Shown piece by piece: positions 46,537 through 55,963 of a stretch of DNA of 64,000 bases. The position numbers and the translations under genes are program-made. Under the pieces are notes generated by a model that saw nothing but the letters and a program-made list of their open reading frames with translations, had not been told where the DNA came from and did no database searches. Position 1 is the stretch's first letter; each line of letters starts with the position of its first letter. Source of the stretch: Terriglobia bacterium (GTDB taxonomy: Bacteria; Acidobacteriota; Terriglobia; Terriglobales; Acidobacteriaceae); the NCBI GenBank assembly GCA_020072585.1, contig JAIQGL010000028.1:17146-81145 (forward strand). The letters are read 5' to 3'.

Positions 46537-47397
46537 CTACGAAAGCTCGGGTGGCTTGCTGCCATGGTGGTGATCGTCGCCAGAGCGATCAGAGCCTGAT
46601 CCGCCGTCAGACCCTGACTTTTGATCGCCACCGTCAGAACCAGAAGAGTGGCCACCACCATCTGAACCGGATGGATCGCCGTCGTGATGGTCGCCCGAAT
46701 TGCGCTGGTCAGAAGCGGCCAGGTTCTTGATGGGATCATCATCGTCAGAGCCGGAATTTCCGTTGTCGCCGCGGTTGGGGCGATCAAGCTGCGGACGCAA
46801 ATCCTGCGTTGGACGAGGGACTTCAGGGCCGGTTTCCATGCCAACCCGGCTGGAGAAGCCGGCGGTGATCATGACGGATTCGCCGCGCCCGGTCACTGCT
46901 TCAAGCTCAACCACGCCTTCGTCCACATCCACCTGGGTAAAGCCGCGGCGATCGACTTCGACATCAAATTTTGTGCCGCGCACGGAGATAACAGCGCTGG
47001 GTGTTCCGATCTGGAAGGCAGGTGATCCGCCCAGACGCTTTTGAATCTGCGTGCGCACGCGGCCGATGAGGAGCTGAAAATACTTCCAGCCGCTGGTTTC
47101 AGGCTGCTTTAACAGCAGCTTGGTGTGCGCGCGCACAAGCACATCACTGCCGTCAGAAAGTTTCAGCAGCAGGCGTCCATCGTCAGTGCTTACGGTTGTG
47201 TCCGGTGGCAGGCTCTCACCTCTTACAGGAGCGCTGAAGGCCTGGGCAGGAAGCTGAATGCTCACTTTCCCTTTGAAGTCAGAAATAGTTGCGCCGGCAT
47301 AGGGCGCGCTGACTGCGGCCGTTGGTGCTTCCTGTGCCGCGGCGCAAACACAATAGAGCACTAGACCAATCATGGTGAAAAGCGGTTTGTTTTTCAT
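46537..47397 (-). CDS. Secreted FecR-domain protein
   Basis: A 286-residue protein with a signal peptide (FTMIGLVLYCVCAAAQ) and a FecR domain: DGRLLLKLSDGSDVLVRAHTKLLL followed by IGTPSAVISVRGTKFDVEV and VDEGVVELEAVTGRGESV. The C-terminal 70 residues are low-complexity Gly/Ser/Asp/His (SGSDGGDQKSGSDGG). FecR domains of this secreted type are found with CHASE2 sensors. It overlaps the CHASE2 kinase by four bases, so they are coupled, and the two probably interact in the periplasm. Confidence 0.88.
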   Translation of the reverse strand: MKNKPLFTMIGLVLYCVCAAAQEAPTAAVSAPYAGATISDFKGKVSIQLPAQAFSAPVRGESLPPDTTVSTDDGRLLLKLSDGSDVLVRAHTKLLLKQPETSGWKYFQLLIGRVRTQIQKRLGGSPAFQIGTPSAVISVRGTKFDVEVDRRGFTQVDVDEGVVELEAVTGRGESVMITAGFSSRVGMETGPEVPRPTQDLRPQLDRPNRGDNGNSGSDDDDPIKNLAASDQRNSGDHHDGDPSGSDGGGHSSGSDGGDQKSGSDGGSGSDRSGDDHHHGSKPPELS

Positions 47398-49748
47398 GGT
47401 GCCACCTCTGTGACTTCACAAGCGCCACGAGGCAAGGTAAATGCGAACGTGGTGCCTGAGGATTGATTGCTGCTTACCTGAACCCTTCCGCCATGTTGCT
47501 GCGATATGCGGCGGACAAAACTCAGTCCCAGACCCCAGCCGGGGATGGACTCACTGCGGGCGGGGCGATAGAACCGTTCAAACAACTGCTCCAGTTCGGC
47601 CTCAGGGATGACCGGCCCGGAGTTTTGCACTTCAAACTGCACGTCCTGATCAGTGGATGTGACGCGGATCAGAACCTCTGTCCCACCGGCGCCGTATTTA
47701 ATGGCATTGCTCACCAGATTGAGCAGAGCGCCGGAGATGAGAGTTTCATCGCAGTTTACAAACTCGTCATCGCAATCGAGTTTTACACGAACGCTGACCT
47801 TGGCGGATGCAGCGAGCGGCTGCACCACTTTTTCCACATGCTCCACCATGGTGCGGATACTGGTGCGGGCAAGGCGGAGCGGACGCGCTCCCGCGTCCAG
47901 ACGTAAGACCTCAAGATAGGTGTTGATCATCGCCACCAGGCGGTTGGTCTCACGAAAAATGGTGGAGGGAGCTTCACGCGTGGCGGGAGAGTTGGGATAA
48001 CGCATCAAGAGCTCAGAGAAGCCCTGAATGGAGATGAGCGGCGTACGCAGCTCATGCGTGACAAAGCTCAACGCTTCAGACCGCGCCTGGTCTCTCTGGC
48101 GGCGGGCGGTGATATCTTCAGCAATCAGCAGGAGAGCGCCTGCTTCAGCAAATGAGGTCCACGGCAGACGGACGGCATGGAAGAGCCATAACTCCTCAGC
48201 CAACGGGACTTCATTTTCCGCCCATGATCCGGCTTCAGACGGCAATGCCGCAAGATCACGCCAGCCCCCGGCCAGTTCCGCCACATTGGAGAGCTTGTCC
48301 ATGACGACGCTTTGCCGGGCGCAGAAGTTTTTCCAGGTTTCATTACTGAAGATGAGCGAGCCGTCAGCGCCGTAAACTGCGAGCCCTTCACTCATGGTCT
48401 CAAGCAATGTCTGATTGAAGGAATAGAGCGAGGACAGCTCCGCCTGAAGTTCTTTCAATGCAGCCAGCTTCCAGTGCAGCCGGTCAGACGCAGGCCAGGA
48501 GGTGAGATCAGAGCCGGGCTGTGCGGGTCTTAAATGTCCGTAGTGCGGCGTGATGGCCTGGCGAAGTTGCTGGAGCCGCGATGTGACTTCGCGATCCACA
48601 ATGAGCAGGTTCTCTAGCTGTGCGATAGGCGCCGCCAGCACGCCCGCAACCAGCAGTGGACCGTAGGCGAGCAGGAGATGAAAATCGCGGAAGAGGAAAT
48701 ATGTCCCCAGATATCCGCCGGCCAACATACCGATGAGCAGCAAAAGACCGCGCACGCCGGGATATCGCACAACCGCCGAGAGCGCGGTAACACTCATCAA
48801 AATCAGCAGGCCGAGTTGGCCCGCGCTTCCAATCCGTGACAGCCGCCGCCCGCTCAGCACCATATCCACGACATTGGCATTGATTTCCACGCCGGGCATG
48901 GGAAGCTGGTTGCTTACGGGCGTGATCAGGCGGTCACTGACGTCAATCGCGCCAAAGCCGATCAGCACTGTTTTGCCCGCGAGTTGTTCCGCACGCTTGC
49001 CGGCAAGCAGATCAGCAGCGGAAACAACAAGGAAGGGCGGATTCGCTTCGCCGGGTTCAAATTGAGGCCGGTAGTCGATAAGCAGGGGCGGCAGTGCGGC
49101 CATGTGTTCGATGCCGGGCGTATTCACATCGAAAATTTCTGCTTCAGCAGCCGAGCCCGGCTGGACCAGAGCGGCAAGCTTGAGCGCGAATGCCGGACGC
49201 AACCCTTCAGCGCTTGGTTCCTGGATGGGAATGCCGCGGCAGAGGCCATCGAAGTCGATCATGGCTTGCACATGGCCCACGCCTTTCGCTGCCTGGGCAA
49301 AACGAGGCAACGGGTCCATCCATAACTTGCCGGTGGGTGAACTGGAGATCTTGGTAGCCAGCACCATGTTAGGAGCGGACTGGATCGCGCTGGTCAGCGC
49401 AGCATCGTTTTGCTCGTCTTCGGCTTCAGGCAGAAGAATATCCATGCCGATGGCTTTTGGCTTTTGCTCTGTCACGGCGCGAACAAGTTTGGCCAGTTTT
49501 GCGCGCGGCCAGGGCCAGCGGCCTTGCTGCGCCAGCGTGGCATCATCGATCAACACCAGGGCTACCTGCGTTGAAACAGGCAAAGGACGGCGCAGACGAA
49601 AGAAGAAATCATTCAGCTTCTGGCTGAGAGTGGAGACAGGGAAGCTCAGGCTGACCAGGAACACGAGCCCCAGCAGAACGGAGTTGAGCCTGATCCAGCG
49701 GCCCCAGGTGATGGGCCGGGCGTTGTTCGAATTGGAGAAGAGCTTCAT
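47394..49748 (-). CDS. CHASE2-domain sensor histidine kinase
   Basis: A 784-residue membrane kinase. The N-terminal CHASE2 sensor (residues about 20-330) begins after one helix (LNSVLLGLVFLVSLSFPVST) with VALVLIDDATLAQQGRWPWPRAKLA and is followed by a hydrophobic block (LLILMSVTALSAVVRYPGV). Then come a PAS-like region (LETMSEGLAVYGADGSLIFSN), the HisKA motif SFVTHELRTPLISIQ (His565) and an ATPase domain with NLVSNAIKYG and GWGLGLSFVRRIS. Its partner is the response regulator 18 bases upstream. The ATG at 49748 was chosen over a TTG four codons earlier. Confidence 0.93.
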   Translation of the reverse strand: MKLFSNSNNARPITWGRWIRLNSVLLGLVFLVSLSFPVSTLSQKLNDFFFRLRRPLPVSTQVALVLIDDATLAQQGRWPWPRAKLAKLVRAVTEQKPKAIGMDILLPEAEDEQNDAALTSAIQSAPNMVLATKISSSPTGKLWMDPLPRFAQAAKGVGHVQAMIDFDGLCRGIPIQEPSAEGLRPAFALKLAALVQPGSAAEAEIFDVNTPGIEHMAALPPLLIDYRPQFEPGEANPPFLVVSAADLLAGKRAEQLAGKTVLIGFGAIDVSDRLITPVSNQLPMPGVEINANVVDMVLSGRRLSRIGSAGQLGLLILMSVTALSAVVRYPGVRGLLLLIGMLAGGYLGTYFLFRDFHLLLAYGPLLVAGVLAAPIAQLENLLIVDREVTSRLQQLRQAITPHYGHLRPAQPGSDLTSWPASDRLHWKLAALKELQAELSSLYSFNQTLLETMSEGLAVYGADGSLIFSNETWKNFCARQSVVMDKLSNVAELAGGWRDLAALPSEAGSWAENEVPLAEELWLFHAVRLPWTSFAEAGALLLIAEDITARRQRDQARSEALSFVTHELRTPLISIQGFSELLMRYPNSPATREAPSTIFRETNRLVAMINTYLEVLRLDAGARPLRLARTSIRTMVEHVEKVVQPLAASAKVSVRVKLDCDDEFVNCDETLISGALLNLVSNAIKYGAGGTEVLIRVTSTDQDVQFEVQNSGPVIPEAELEQLFERFYRPARSESIPGWGLGLSFVRRISQQHGGRVQVSSNQSSGTTFAFTLPRGACEVTEVAP

Positions 49749-49777
49749 TTTTCCAGCCAAACTCCACTTTTCAAAAA

Positions 49778-51145
49778 TCAGCCAACCATAAAGTCAATGC
49801 CGAGCCGGCGCGCTTTCTGATACAGCGTTTTCCGTTCAATGCCCAGAGCACGCGCGGCCTTGGATTTGTTGCCTGCATGTTCCTGCAGGACGCGCAGAAT
49901 GTGTTGCCGCTCCATGTCTTCCAGCGTGGTGGGAGGGATCTTGTCCGGGACGCCACTGGCGCGGACAAGCTGGCGCTCACGCTCCACATCGGCCACGCCG
50001 ATCTCGCCGGACATGCAGAAAATGGCGAGCCGCTCCACCAGGTTTTCCAGTTCACGAACATTTCCGGGCCATGAGGCGTTCATCAGGAGGTTCACAGCCG
50101 AGTCAGTGATGGTGATATTGCGCTTGCTTTTGCCGTTGGAACGTTTCAGGAAATGCTGCACCAGCAGCGGAATATCTTCGCGTCGTTCCTCCAGGCCAGG
50201 GAGGTTGATGACCACCACGCTCAGGCGATAGTAAAGATCTTCGCGGAAGCGTCCGTCCGTCATCATCTTGGTCAGGTCACGGTTGCTGGCTGCGAGAATA
50301 CGAACATTGATGGAGGTGTATTTGTGTGAGCCCACGCGGCGGATTTGCTGCTCCTGTACGGCGCGCAGAAGGTTTACCTGGAAGCCGGGCTTGGTTTCTG
50401 ATATTTCGTCCAGAAAGAGCGTGCCTCCGTGGGCCGCTTCAAACAGGCCGGGACGGCTGCTGTCAGCCCCGGTGTATGCGCCTTTCTCATGACCGAACAG
50501 CTCGCTCTCCAGAATGTTTTCCGGCAGAGCGCCGCAGTTCACTGGCACAAATGGCATCTGCGCACGGGTACTGTGGTCATGCAGAGCACGTGCAACCAAC
50601 TCTTTGCCGGTGCCGCTTGCGCCCAGGATAAGGACGCTGGCTTCCGTGGGCGCAACGCGGGCAATGGCGCGGTAGACCTCCAGCATTTTGGGCGTGCGGC
50701 CAATGATCGAGGTTTCCGGGCCTTCGTCAATGGTGGCGGTGGATTCGCCCGATGCGCGGCGGCTGGCTTGCACCTTGCGCACCAGCGCCAGCAGGTCATC
50801 AATCAGCAGCGGCTTGCCCAGATACTCGATTGCCCCGGAGCCCAGAGATTTGGTGACGGTTTCAACACTGGTGTGGGCCGTCATGATCACGCAGGCGCAT
50901 TGCGGCTGCAGGACCTTGATGAGATCGAGTACGTTGAGGCCGTTCGCGGTGCCTAGATACAGGTCGAGCAGGGCGAGTTGCACCGGTTCCTGGCGCAGAA
51001 TCACGTCGGCTGAGGCCACGCTGTTGGCGGAGAGGCACTCGTAGCCTTCGGCCGTGAGCACGGAGCTGAGGAAGCTGCGGGTGGAATCATCGTCATCGAC
51101 GATCAGGATTCTGAAGTTGCGATTTTTGCTGCTGCCGGAAGACAT
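49778..51145 (-). CDS. Sigma-54-dependent response regulator (NtrC type)
   Basis: A 455-residue regulator: receiver domain with acidic pocket DDDD (17-20) and phospho-acceptor Asp61 in LLDLYLG; AAA+ domain with Walker A GASGTGKE, the sigma-54 contact loop GAYTGA (Tyr in place of the usual Phe) and FLDEISE; and a Fis-type HTH at the C-terminus (GNKSKAARALGIERKTLYQKARR, read over two lines of helix). It is encoded with the CHASE2 kinase. Sigma-54 promoter matches before the flanking TPR-porin and DUF4382 genes are its probable targets. Confidence 0.95.
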   Translation of the reverse strand: MSSGSSKNRNFRILIVDDDDSTRSFLSSVLTAEGYECLSANSVASADVILRQEPVQLALLDLYLGTANGLNVLDLIKVLQPQCACVIMTAHTSVETVTKSLGSGAIEYLGKPLLIDDLLALVRKVQASRRASGESTATIDEGPETSIIGRTPKMLEVYRAIARVAPTEASVLILGASGTGKELVARALHDHSTRAQMPFVPVNCGALPENILESELFGHEKGAYTGADSSRPGLFEAAHGGTLFLDEISETKPGFQVNLLRAVQEQQIRRVGSHKYTSINVRILAASNRDLTKMMTDGRFREDLYYRLSVVVINLPGLEERREDIPLLVQHFLKRSNGKSKRNITITDSAVNLLMNASWPGNVRELENLVERLAIFCMSGEIGVADVERERQLVRASGVPDKIPPTTLEDMERQHILRVLQEHAGNKSKAARALGIERKTLYQKARRLGIDFMVG

Positions 51146-51194
51146 TTGCCAGGCCTTTCTACAGATATAAAGACTGTTGCAAAAATTTATGCCG

Positions 51195-52616
51195 TCAAAA
51201 CTTGTACCCCAGTGTTACCGTCACGGCGTTTGCGCGAAATGCGCCCGTACTCTGGATGAGATGGAAATAGGAGTAGTCCGCGGCCAGATCCCACGGACCG
51301 AACAGAAAATCGTTTTTCAGGAGCACTTCACCGGCTGGTGAGTACCCGGCAAAGTTTTCCAGGACTTCAGCGCCGCCATAGCCCAGGTATTCGCCGCGAT
51401 AATGTTTGCCCAGACGCATACGAAATCCGGCCGCACCGAGATGGCTGCGGTATTGATTGGGGCTGAAGTATCCGTGGCCCGGGTCCTTGATGAAATGAAT
51501 GTGGCGGAAGGAGTAGCCGCCGCCAAGGGCGAACTGGTTATCGTGCAAGGGGAACCAGCGCAGGGCTTCTCCCCACTCGCGCTCGCCATGATTACCGTCA
51601 GAGTAGTGAGTGAAGGAAAGACTTCCGGTCACGGTAAAGTTGTGGGCATGGTAGTCGAGCCGGCTGTGCCAGCCTTCGGCCAGCAGGTCAAAGAGAGTTG
51701 AATCGAAGGTGGGCGCAATGGGATAGCGTGAGAAGCCACCGGAGAGCGAAAGCCCTTTCAGGGGAAACAGCTCCAGATCACCGCCATAAAGAAGACGGCT
51801 GCTGGTATCGGCAAAGCGCACCGCGCCAAGGCTGGTGCGCACAGCTACGTATTTGTTGAGCCGAAGCTGTCCCTCGGCGGCGCCGGAAAGCATGGTTTCC
51901 GTAATTGTGCCGGTCCGCCAGAGGGAAGTTTCGTCCAGCCGCATTCTGGTGGTGAAGCGCCGGGAGAACTGATAGACGATTCCCTGGCCGGAATAAACAG
52001 AACGGTTTCCTGAAGTATCAGAGAAGAACGATTCGGTGTTCTGTATGCGATGTACTTTCCTGTACCGCGACTCAGTGGGATTGGACAGATAGTCACTGAA
52101 CTGCTGCAACTCAAGGCTTGTGGGATGCCGCGTAAACGCCTGCTGAAGCTGAGCACGGGCCTCCGCTTTCTTTCCTTCAAGCACCAGGTTGTGCACCAGG
52201 CCCAGAGACGCTGCTTCATCGTCAGGGCTTGCGGAAAGCAATTCGCGGTACAGCCGGTCAGACTCCCGGTAATTTCCGCGATAGCCAAAGATCAGGGCCA
52301 ACTCCAGCCTGGCATTGCGGCTGGAGGGATTCGCGAGAAGGATTGCATTCAGCAGACCGATGGCCTGGCGATCATGCTTCTGTTCCACGTAGATTCGCGC
52401 CAGCTGTATTTGCAGGCTCTCTTCATTGGGGAAGCGGACCAGACCGTCCCGGATGAGCGAGAGCGCTTTTGGCTCATCATGCTGGGAGAGGGCCTGCTGG
52501 CTTTGTGCGACAATCTGCGCGATTTCCTGTTCACGTGTCTGCTGGGAAAAAAGATGGGTGCTCACCAAAGTGAGCAGTGCCATGACGATGCGGATGGTGG
52601 TGGCTGGACGGTTCAT
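51195..52616 (-). CDS. TPR protein with C-terminal outer-membrane beta-barrel
   Basis: A 473-residue secreted protein (signal IRIVMALLTLVSTHLFSQ). Residues of about 25-180 are TPR-like (ALSLIRDGLVRFPNEESLQIQLARIYVEQ, AEARAQLQQAFTRHPTSLELQQF). The remaining ~290 residues alternate hydrophobic and polar residues with aromatic-rich strands and end in NAVTVTLGYKF, a terminal aromatic as in outer-membrane barrels. YaiO- and BcsC-like proteins share this plan and serve polysaccharide export. It is the first gene of the cluster and has a good sigma-54 promoter match. Confidence 0.78.
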   Translation of the reverse strand: MNRPATTIRIVMALLTLVSTHLFSQQTREQEIAQIVAQSQQALSQHDEPKALSLIRDGLVRFPNEESLQIQLARIYVEQKHDRQAIGLLNAILLANPSSRNARLELALIFGYRGNYRESDRLYRELLSASPDDEAASLGLVHNLVLEGKKAEARAQLQQAFTRHPTSLELQQFSDYLSNPTESRYRKVHRIQNTESFFSDTSGNRSVYSGQGIVYQFSRRFTTRMRLDETSLWRTGTITETMLSGAAEGQLRLNKYVAVRTSLGAVRFADTSSRLLYGGDLELFPLKGLSLSGGFSRYPIAPTFDSTLFDLLAEGWHSRLDYHAHNFTVTGSLSFTHYSDGNHGEREWGEALRWFPLHDNQFALGGGYSFRHIHFIKDPGHGYFSPNQYRSHLGAAGFRMRLGKHYRGEYLGYGGAEVLENFAGYSPAGEVLLKNDFLFGPWDLAADYSYFHLIQSTGAFRANAVTVTLGYKF

Positions 52617-52686
52617 GAAGTCTTTGCTCTTGCTCTGGGAAATCCCGGGCGCGTGCTATTTCCCGCTCTGGTTATCCCCTTGCAAT

Positions 52687-52702
52687 GGCAATCGGGAGGC
52701 CA
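52687..52702 (-). promoter_or_regulatory. Sigma-54 promoter match upstream of the TPR-porin gene
   Basis: On the minus strand TGGCCTCCCGATTGCC matches TGGC and TTGC exactly with the required spacing. Initiation would lie about 60 bases before the ATG. A GTGTATC direct repeat at 52756 and 52774, 18 bases apart, lies upstream and could bind the activator. Confidence 0.55.
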
Positions 52703-53084
52703 AACCTGTTTCCAACGAGATAGACAGGACGGCATCGCCGATTTGGGGCATAAGTGTATCCAAACGACGTAGTGGGTGTATCAAATTTCACCACATTTTG
52801 GGGATTTGTTCAATCCAGAGCTGGATAGCGAAGGTGCTAGTACCTGATGAAGGTCTGGTTAAGAGTAAGCAGAGGCGTGCGTACTTGCTACGTGGGCCGG
52901 AGGTAGATTAGCTTTTTTTGTTTAAAGTGCCTCGACTTCGCTCGGCATTTCGCCTGTGAGCTCAAACGCCCGCACACCGCTCAACTTCGACGTGCTCTCG
53001 CATCGCGTAGCCCTGCTCGAGCGACGCTCAACATAACAAGGCGCGAGGTAAAATTTTTGGTTTGATGCCAGATTTGCTATTCGT
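52703..53084. other. Intergenic region with a dispersed-repeat-like segment
   Basis: No gene is supported. The part 52927-53040 (CTCGACTTCGCTCGGC ... CGCTCAACATAACAAGG) is in the style of short GC-rich dispersed repeats; a related sequence occurs at 63.8 kb (CCCGCTCAACATGACAGG). Confidence 0.35.
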
Positions 53085-55556
53085 CTACTCTCCCCTGAGG
53101 GCCTCCACCGGATCGACGACGGCCGAGCGCCGCGAGGGCACATAGCTGGCGAACCAGGAGAGCGTCACCAGAGCGACTGAAACTCCGGCATAAGTGGCAA
53201 CATCAAGCGGGCTCACACCAAACAACAGGGAAGTGAGCAGGCGCATGCTGACAAAGGCCCCAATTAGTCCAAAGACAACTCCAATGGCGGTCAGCACCAT
53301 ACCCTGGCGAACGAACAGACCTGTCAGTTCGTTCGGTTGAGCTCCAAGCGCCATGCGGATGCCAATCTCGCGCTTCCGTTGCGAAACGGAATATGCGATC
53401 ACGCCGTAAATGCCCACTACTCCGAGCAGCAGAGCAATGGCGCTGGCCACACCCAGCATCATCAGCGTGAAGGAAGTGCGCGCCATGGAGCCGCGGTAGA
53501 AATACTCCACGGTCCTGACGTTGCCGAGCGTGAGATTAGGGAGCACGGACCACACGGCCTGGCGCACATCTTTCATCAGGATTTCCGTGCCGGCCGCGGG
53601 AGTGCGCAGAGCAACCGCCAGACTACGCTGGACGTAGAGAGGGGTGCTGTCGTACTTTGCCATCATGATGGGCCAATACACGCTCTTGGAAGGTTCCTTG
53701 CTCACGCCGTCATCGTAAACGTTGGATACCACGCCGACGACCTCGCGCCAGTCATCGTCAGATTTTGAGCGGAACCGTTTGCCCAATGCGTTGGCCGGGC
53801 TCTGCCACAACTCGCGCGCCAGACTGTCAGAGATAAGGGCCACAGGGGTCTTGTTGTAAACGTCAGTCCACGTGATGTCGCGTCCGACGACCAGAGGGGT
53901 ACCCATGGTGGCGAGAAAGCCGGGCGAGATGTACTTAAAGCGGCGCAACGCCGTAATTTCGCCGGGCTTGTAAGTGCGGTCCTGAGCAAAGATGGGGTCC
54001 ACCGCGTTTTTGCCGTCCATCGGAATGGTAGAGGCCATTCCCACGGAGGAGACGCCAGGCACGGCCGCGACTTTGTGCAGAATTTGTTCATAGGTGCGGA
54101 TCACGCTCGCATCGTCAGCGACGTCAGTTTTAGGAATGTTGAGAACAAAGGTCTGGAGTTCAGCAGGCTTGGTGAATCCCGCCTGGATCCTGGTTAAGGC
54201 CATGAAGGTGCGGGCCATGAGGCCGGAACAGATGAGCAAAACCAGCGCCAGCGCCACTTGCACTATAACCAGTACGCCGCGTGCGCGATGTTGCTGGCGG
54301 CTCTGGCTGAGGCCACGCGCTCCTTCACGCAAAGCCGTGGCAAGGCGTGCGCCGGCATATTTGAAAATGGGAATGCAGCCCAGGAGCACGCTGGCCAGCA
54401 GCGCAACAAAAAAGGTAAACAGCAGAACCGGCCCATCAATGCCGATCTCATTCACGCGCGGCAGCCCCTTGGGCGCCATTGAAACAAGAATGCGCAGGAT
54501 GCCGTAGGCAAGCCCAAGTCCAAGCAGGCTGCCCAGCAGGCCCAGAAAGACACTTTCAAACAGAAGCTCAGAAGCAATGCGGCCCGAGCGCGCACCCAGA
54601 GCAGCACAGATTGCCAGCTCCTGGCGGCGGGCTTCAACACGCACCAGCACCAGGTTGGCAACGTTGGCGCAGGCAATCAGCAGGACCATGCCAATCGAAC
54701 CCATCAACACCCAGAGCGTGTTGCCCACATCGCCAATGACCTTGTTCTTAAGCGGTTTGATGTTTGGTTCAAAGTGCGCCTCTTCATACATCTTGGGACT
54801 GAAGCCCGGAGGCATAGGGAAAGAATTGCCGACGATGGGCAGCATGCGGGCTTCATCAGCGCTGGCCTGCTCGATGGTTACATTGGGCTTGAGCCGGGCG
54901 ATGGTTGGATAACTGAATTCGCCGAGCATGGTTTTGCTGCGATCAAATTGAAAGGGATACAGGAGCGCCGGGTCTTCCTGGTCCATAAAGTGGAAGTCTT
55001 GCCGCAACACGCCGATGATGATGCGAGGCTTGCCATCCACGGTGATGGTTTGTCCCTCGACCGAACGGCTGCCGCCAAACTTACGCTGCCAGTACCCATA
55101 CATGAGCATGGCGGTCTCCGGGCTGCCGGGCGAATCGTCCTGGTGGGTAAAGTTGCGGCCCAGCACCGGCGTTGCGCCCAGAAGAGGAAGAATGGCTTCC
55201 GTGACTCTCATGGCCCGCACTTGTTCCGGTTCGGCAACACCGGTAACGCTGACGGCATCGTTGCGCATCATGCCCACATCCTGAAAGGAGGTGTTCTGCT
55301 CCCGGAAGATGAAGTAGGTGCATGGTCCTCCCGGCAATTCCTTGAAGCCGACCTTTGGCACGGCCTCAGCAACACTCACAAGCCGCTCAGAGTTGGGATA
55401 AGGCAAGGGCTTGAGCAGGATGCCCTCAAGCACGCTGAATACAACCGTGTTGGCGCCTACCGCGGCTGCCAGCGTTACCAGAGTGACGATGGTAAATAAG
55501 GGGGTTCGAACCAACCTGCGCACAACCTGCTTGAACTGGGTCTTGAAGAAGTGCAT
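53085..55556 (-). CDS. ADOP-type duplicated permease (MacB/FtsX family)
   Basis: A permease of about 823 residues built from two tandem MacB-PCD plus FtsX halves, the acidobacterial duplicated orphan permease plan. It begins FKTQFKQVVRRLVRTPLFTIVTLVTLA, has the first FtsX motif VEARRQELAICAALGARSGRIASELL, and the second at the C-terminus SQRKREIGIRMALGAQPNELTGLFVRQG. The start at 55556 fits family N-termini. As usual for this family no ATPase gene is adjacent. No PadR regulator is visible. Function of the family is unknown. Confidence 0.93.
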   Translation of the reverse strand: MHFFKTQFKQVVRRLVRTPLFTIVTLVTLAAAVGANTVVFSVLEGILLKPLPYPNSERLVSVAEAVPKVGFKELPGGPCTYFIFREQNTSFQDVGMMRNDAVSVTGVAEPEQVRAMRVTEAILPLLGATPVLGRNFTHQDDSPGSPETAMLMYGYWQRKFGGSRSVEGQTITVDGKPRIIIGVLRQDFHFMDQEDPALLYPFQFDRSKTMLGEFSYPTIARLKPNVTIEQASADEARMLPIVGNSFPMPPGFSPKMYEEAHFEPNIKPLKNKVIGDVGNTLWVLMGSIGMVLLIACANVANLVLVRVEARRQELAICAALGARSGRIASELLFESVFLGLLGSLLGLGLAYGILRILVSMAPKGLPRVNEIGIDGPVLLFTFFVALLASVLLGCIPIFKYAGARLATALREGARGLSQSRQQHRARGVLVIVQVALALVLLICSGLMARTFMALTRIQAGFTKPAELQTFVLNIPKTDVADDASVIRTYEQILHKVAAVPGVSSVGMASTIPMDGKNAVDPIFAQDRTYKPGEITALRRFKYISPGFLATMGTPLVVGRDITWTDVYNKTPVALISDSLARELWQSPANALGKRFRSKSDDDWREVVGVVSNVYDDGVSKEPSKSVYWPIMMAKYDSTPLYVQRSLAVALRTPAAGTEILMKDVRQAVWSVLPNLTLGNVRTVEYFYRGSMARTSFTLMMLGVASAIALLLGVVGIYGVIAYSVSQRKREIGIRMALGAQPNELTGLFVRQGMVLTAIGVVFGLIGAFVSMRLLTSLLFGVSPLDVATYAGVSVALVTLSWFASYVPSRRSAVVDPVEALRGE

Positions 55557-55895
55557 GAGCGTGCTCTCTCTGCCGGCCATCTATCAAGCGGCATACCATG
55601 CATTATGGTCGTGCATTCGTACGAAAAGCTGGCTGGCCGGGAAATTGTAACATCAGCAGAAATGGTGGCTGTTAATAAGGTGTCTTTGCGATTGCGGATG
55701 ACGCCATAGGATGAAGACGAATGATTTTCCCAAAATGGAACTGTCCGGGGTGAATTGCGCGGACGCCAAGCTGCAAGACTGAAGGAAATCCACCTCAGTA
55801 AGGCGGCGTTCCTGTTGAGCGCCGAGCCGTTCAAAACGGAGGGCGTCACTGCGGAAGTTAGCTGGGTGGAAGCTCTGCAATGCGAAAGAAGAAAT
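55557..55895. other. Upstream region of the ADOP gene
   Basis: No supported gene in about 340 bases; it should contain the ADOP promoter. Confidence 0.4.
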
Positions 55896-55930
55896 TGAAG
55901 GGCATGAAGCTTGTGGCCTCATGCCCTTCA
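55896..55930 (-). terminator. Hairpin terminator of the downstream paralogue gene
   Basis: TGAAGGGCATGA (55896-55907) pairs perfectly with TCATGCCCTTCA (55919-55930). On the minus strand ATTTCTTCTTTC follows the stem. It lies 33 bases past the stop of the 55964-56485 gene. Confidence 0.8.
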
Positions 55931-55963
55931 TAATGGAAGCCCCTATTCAGGCTGTCTTTACTT

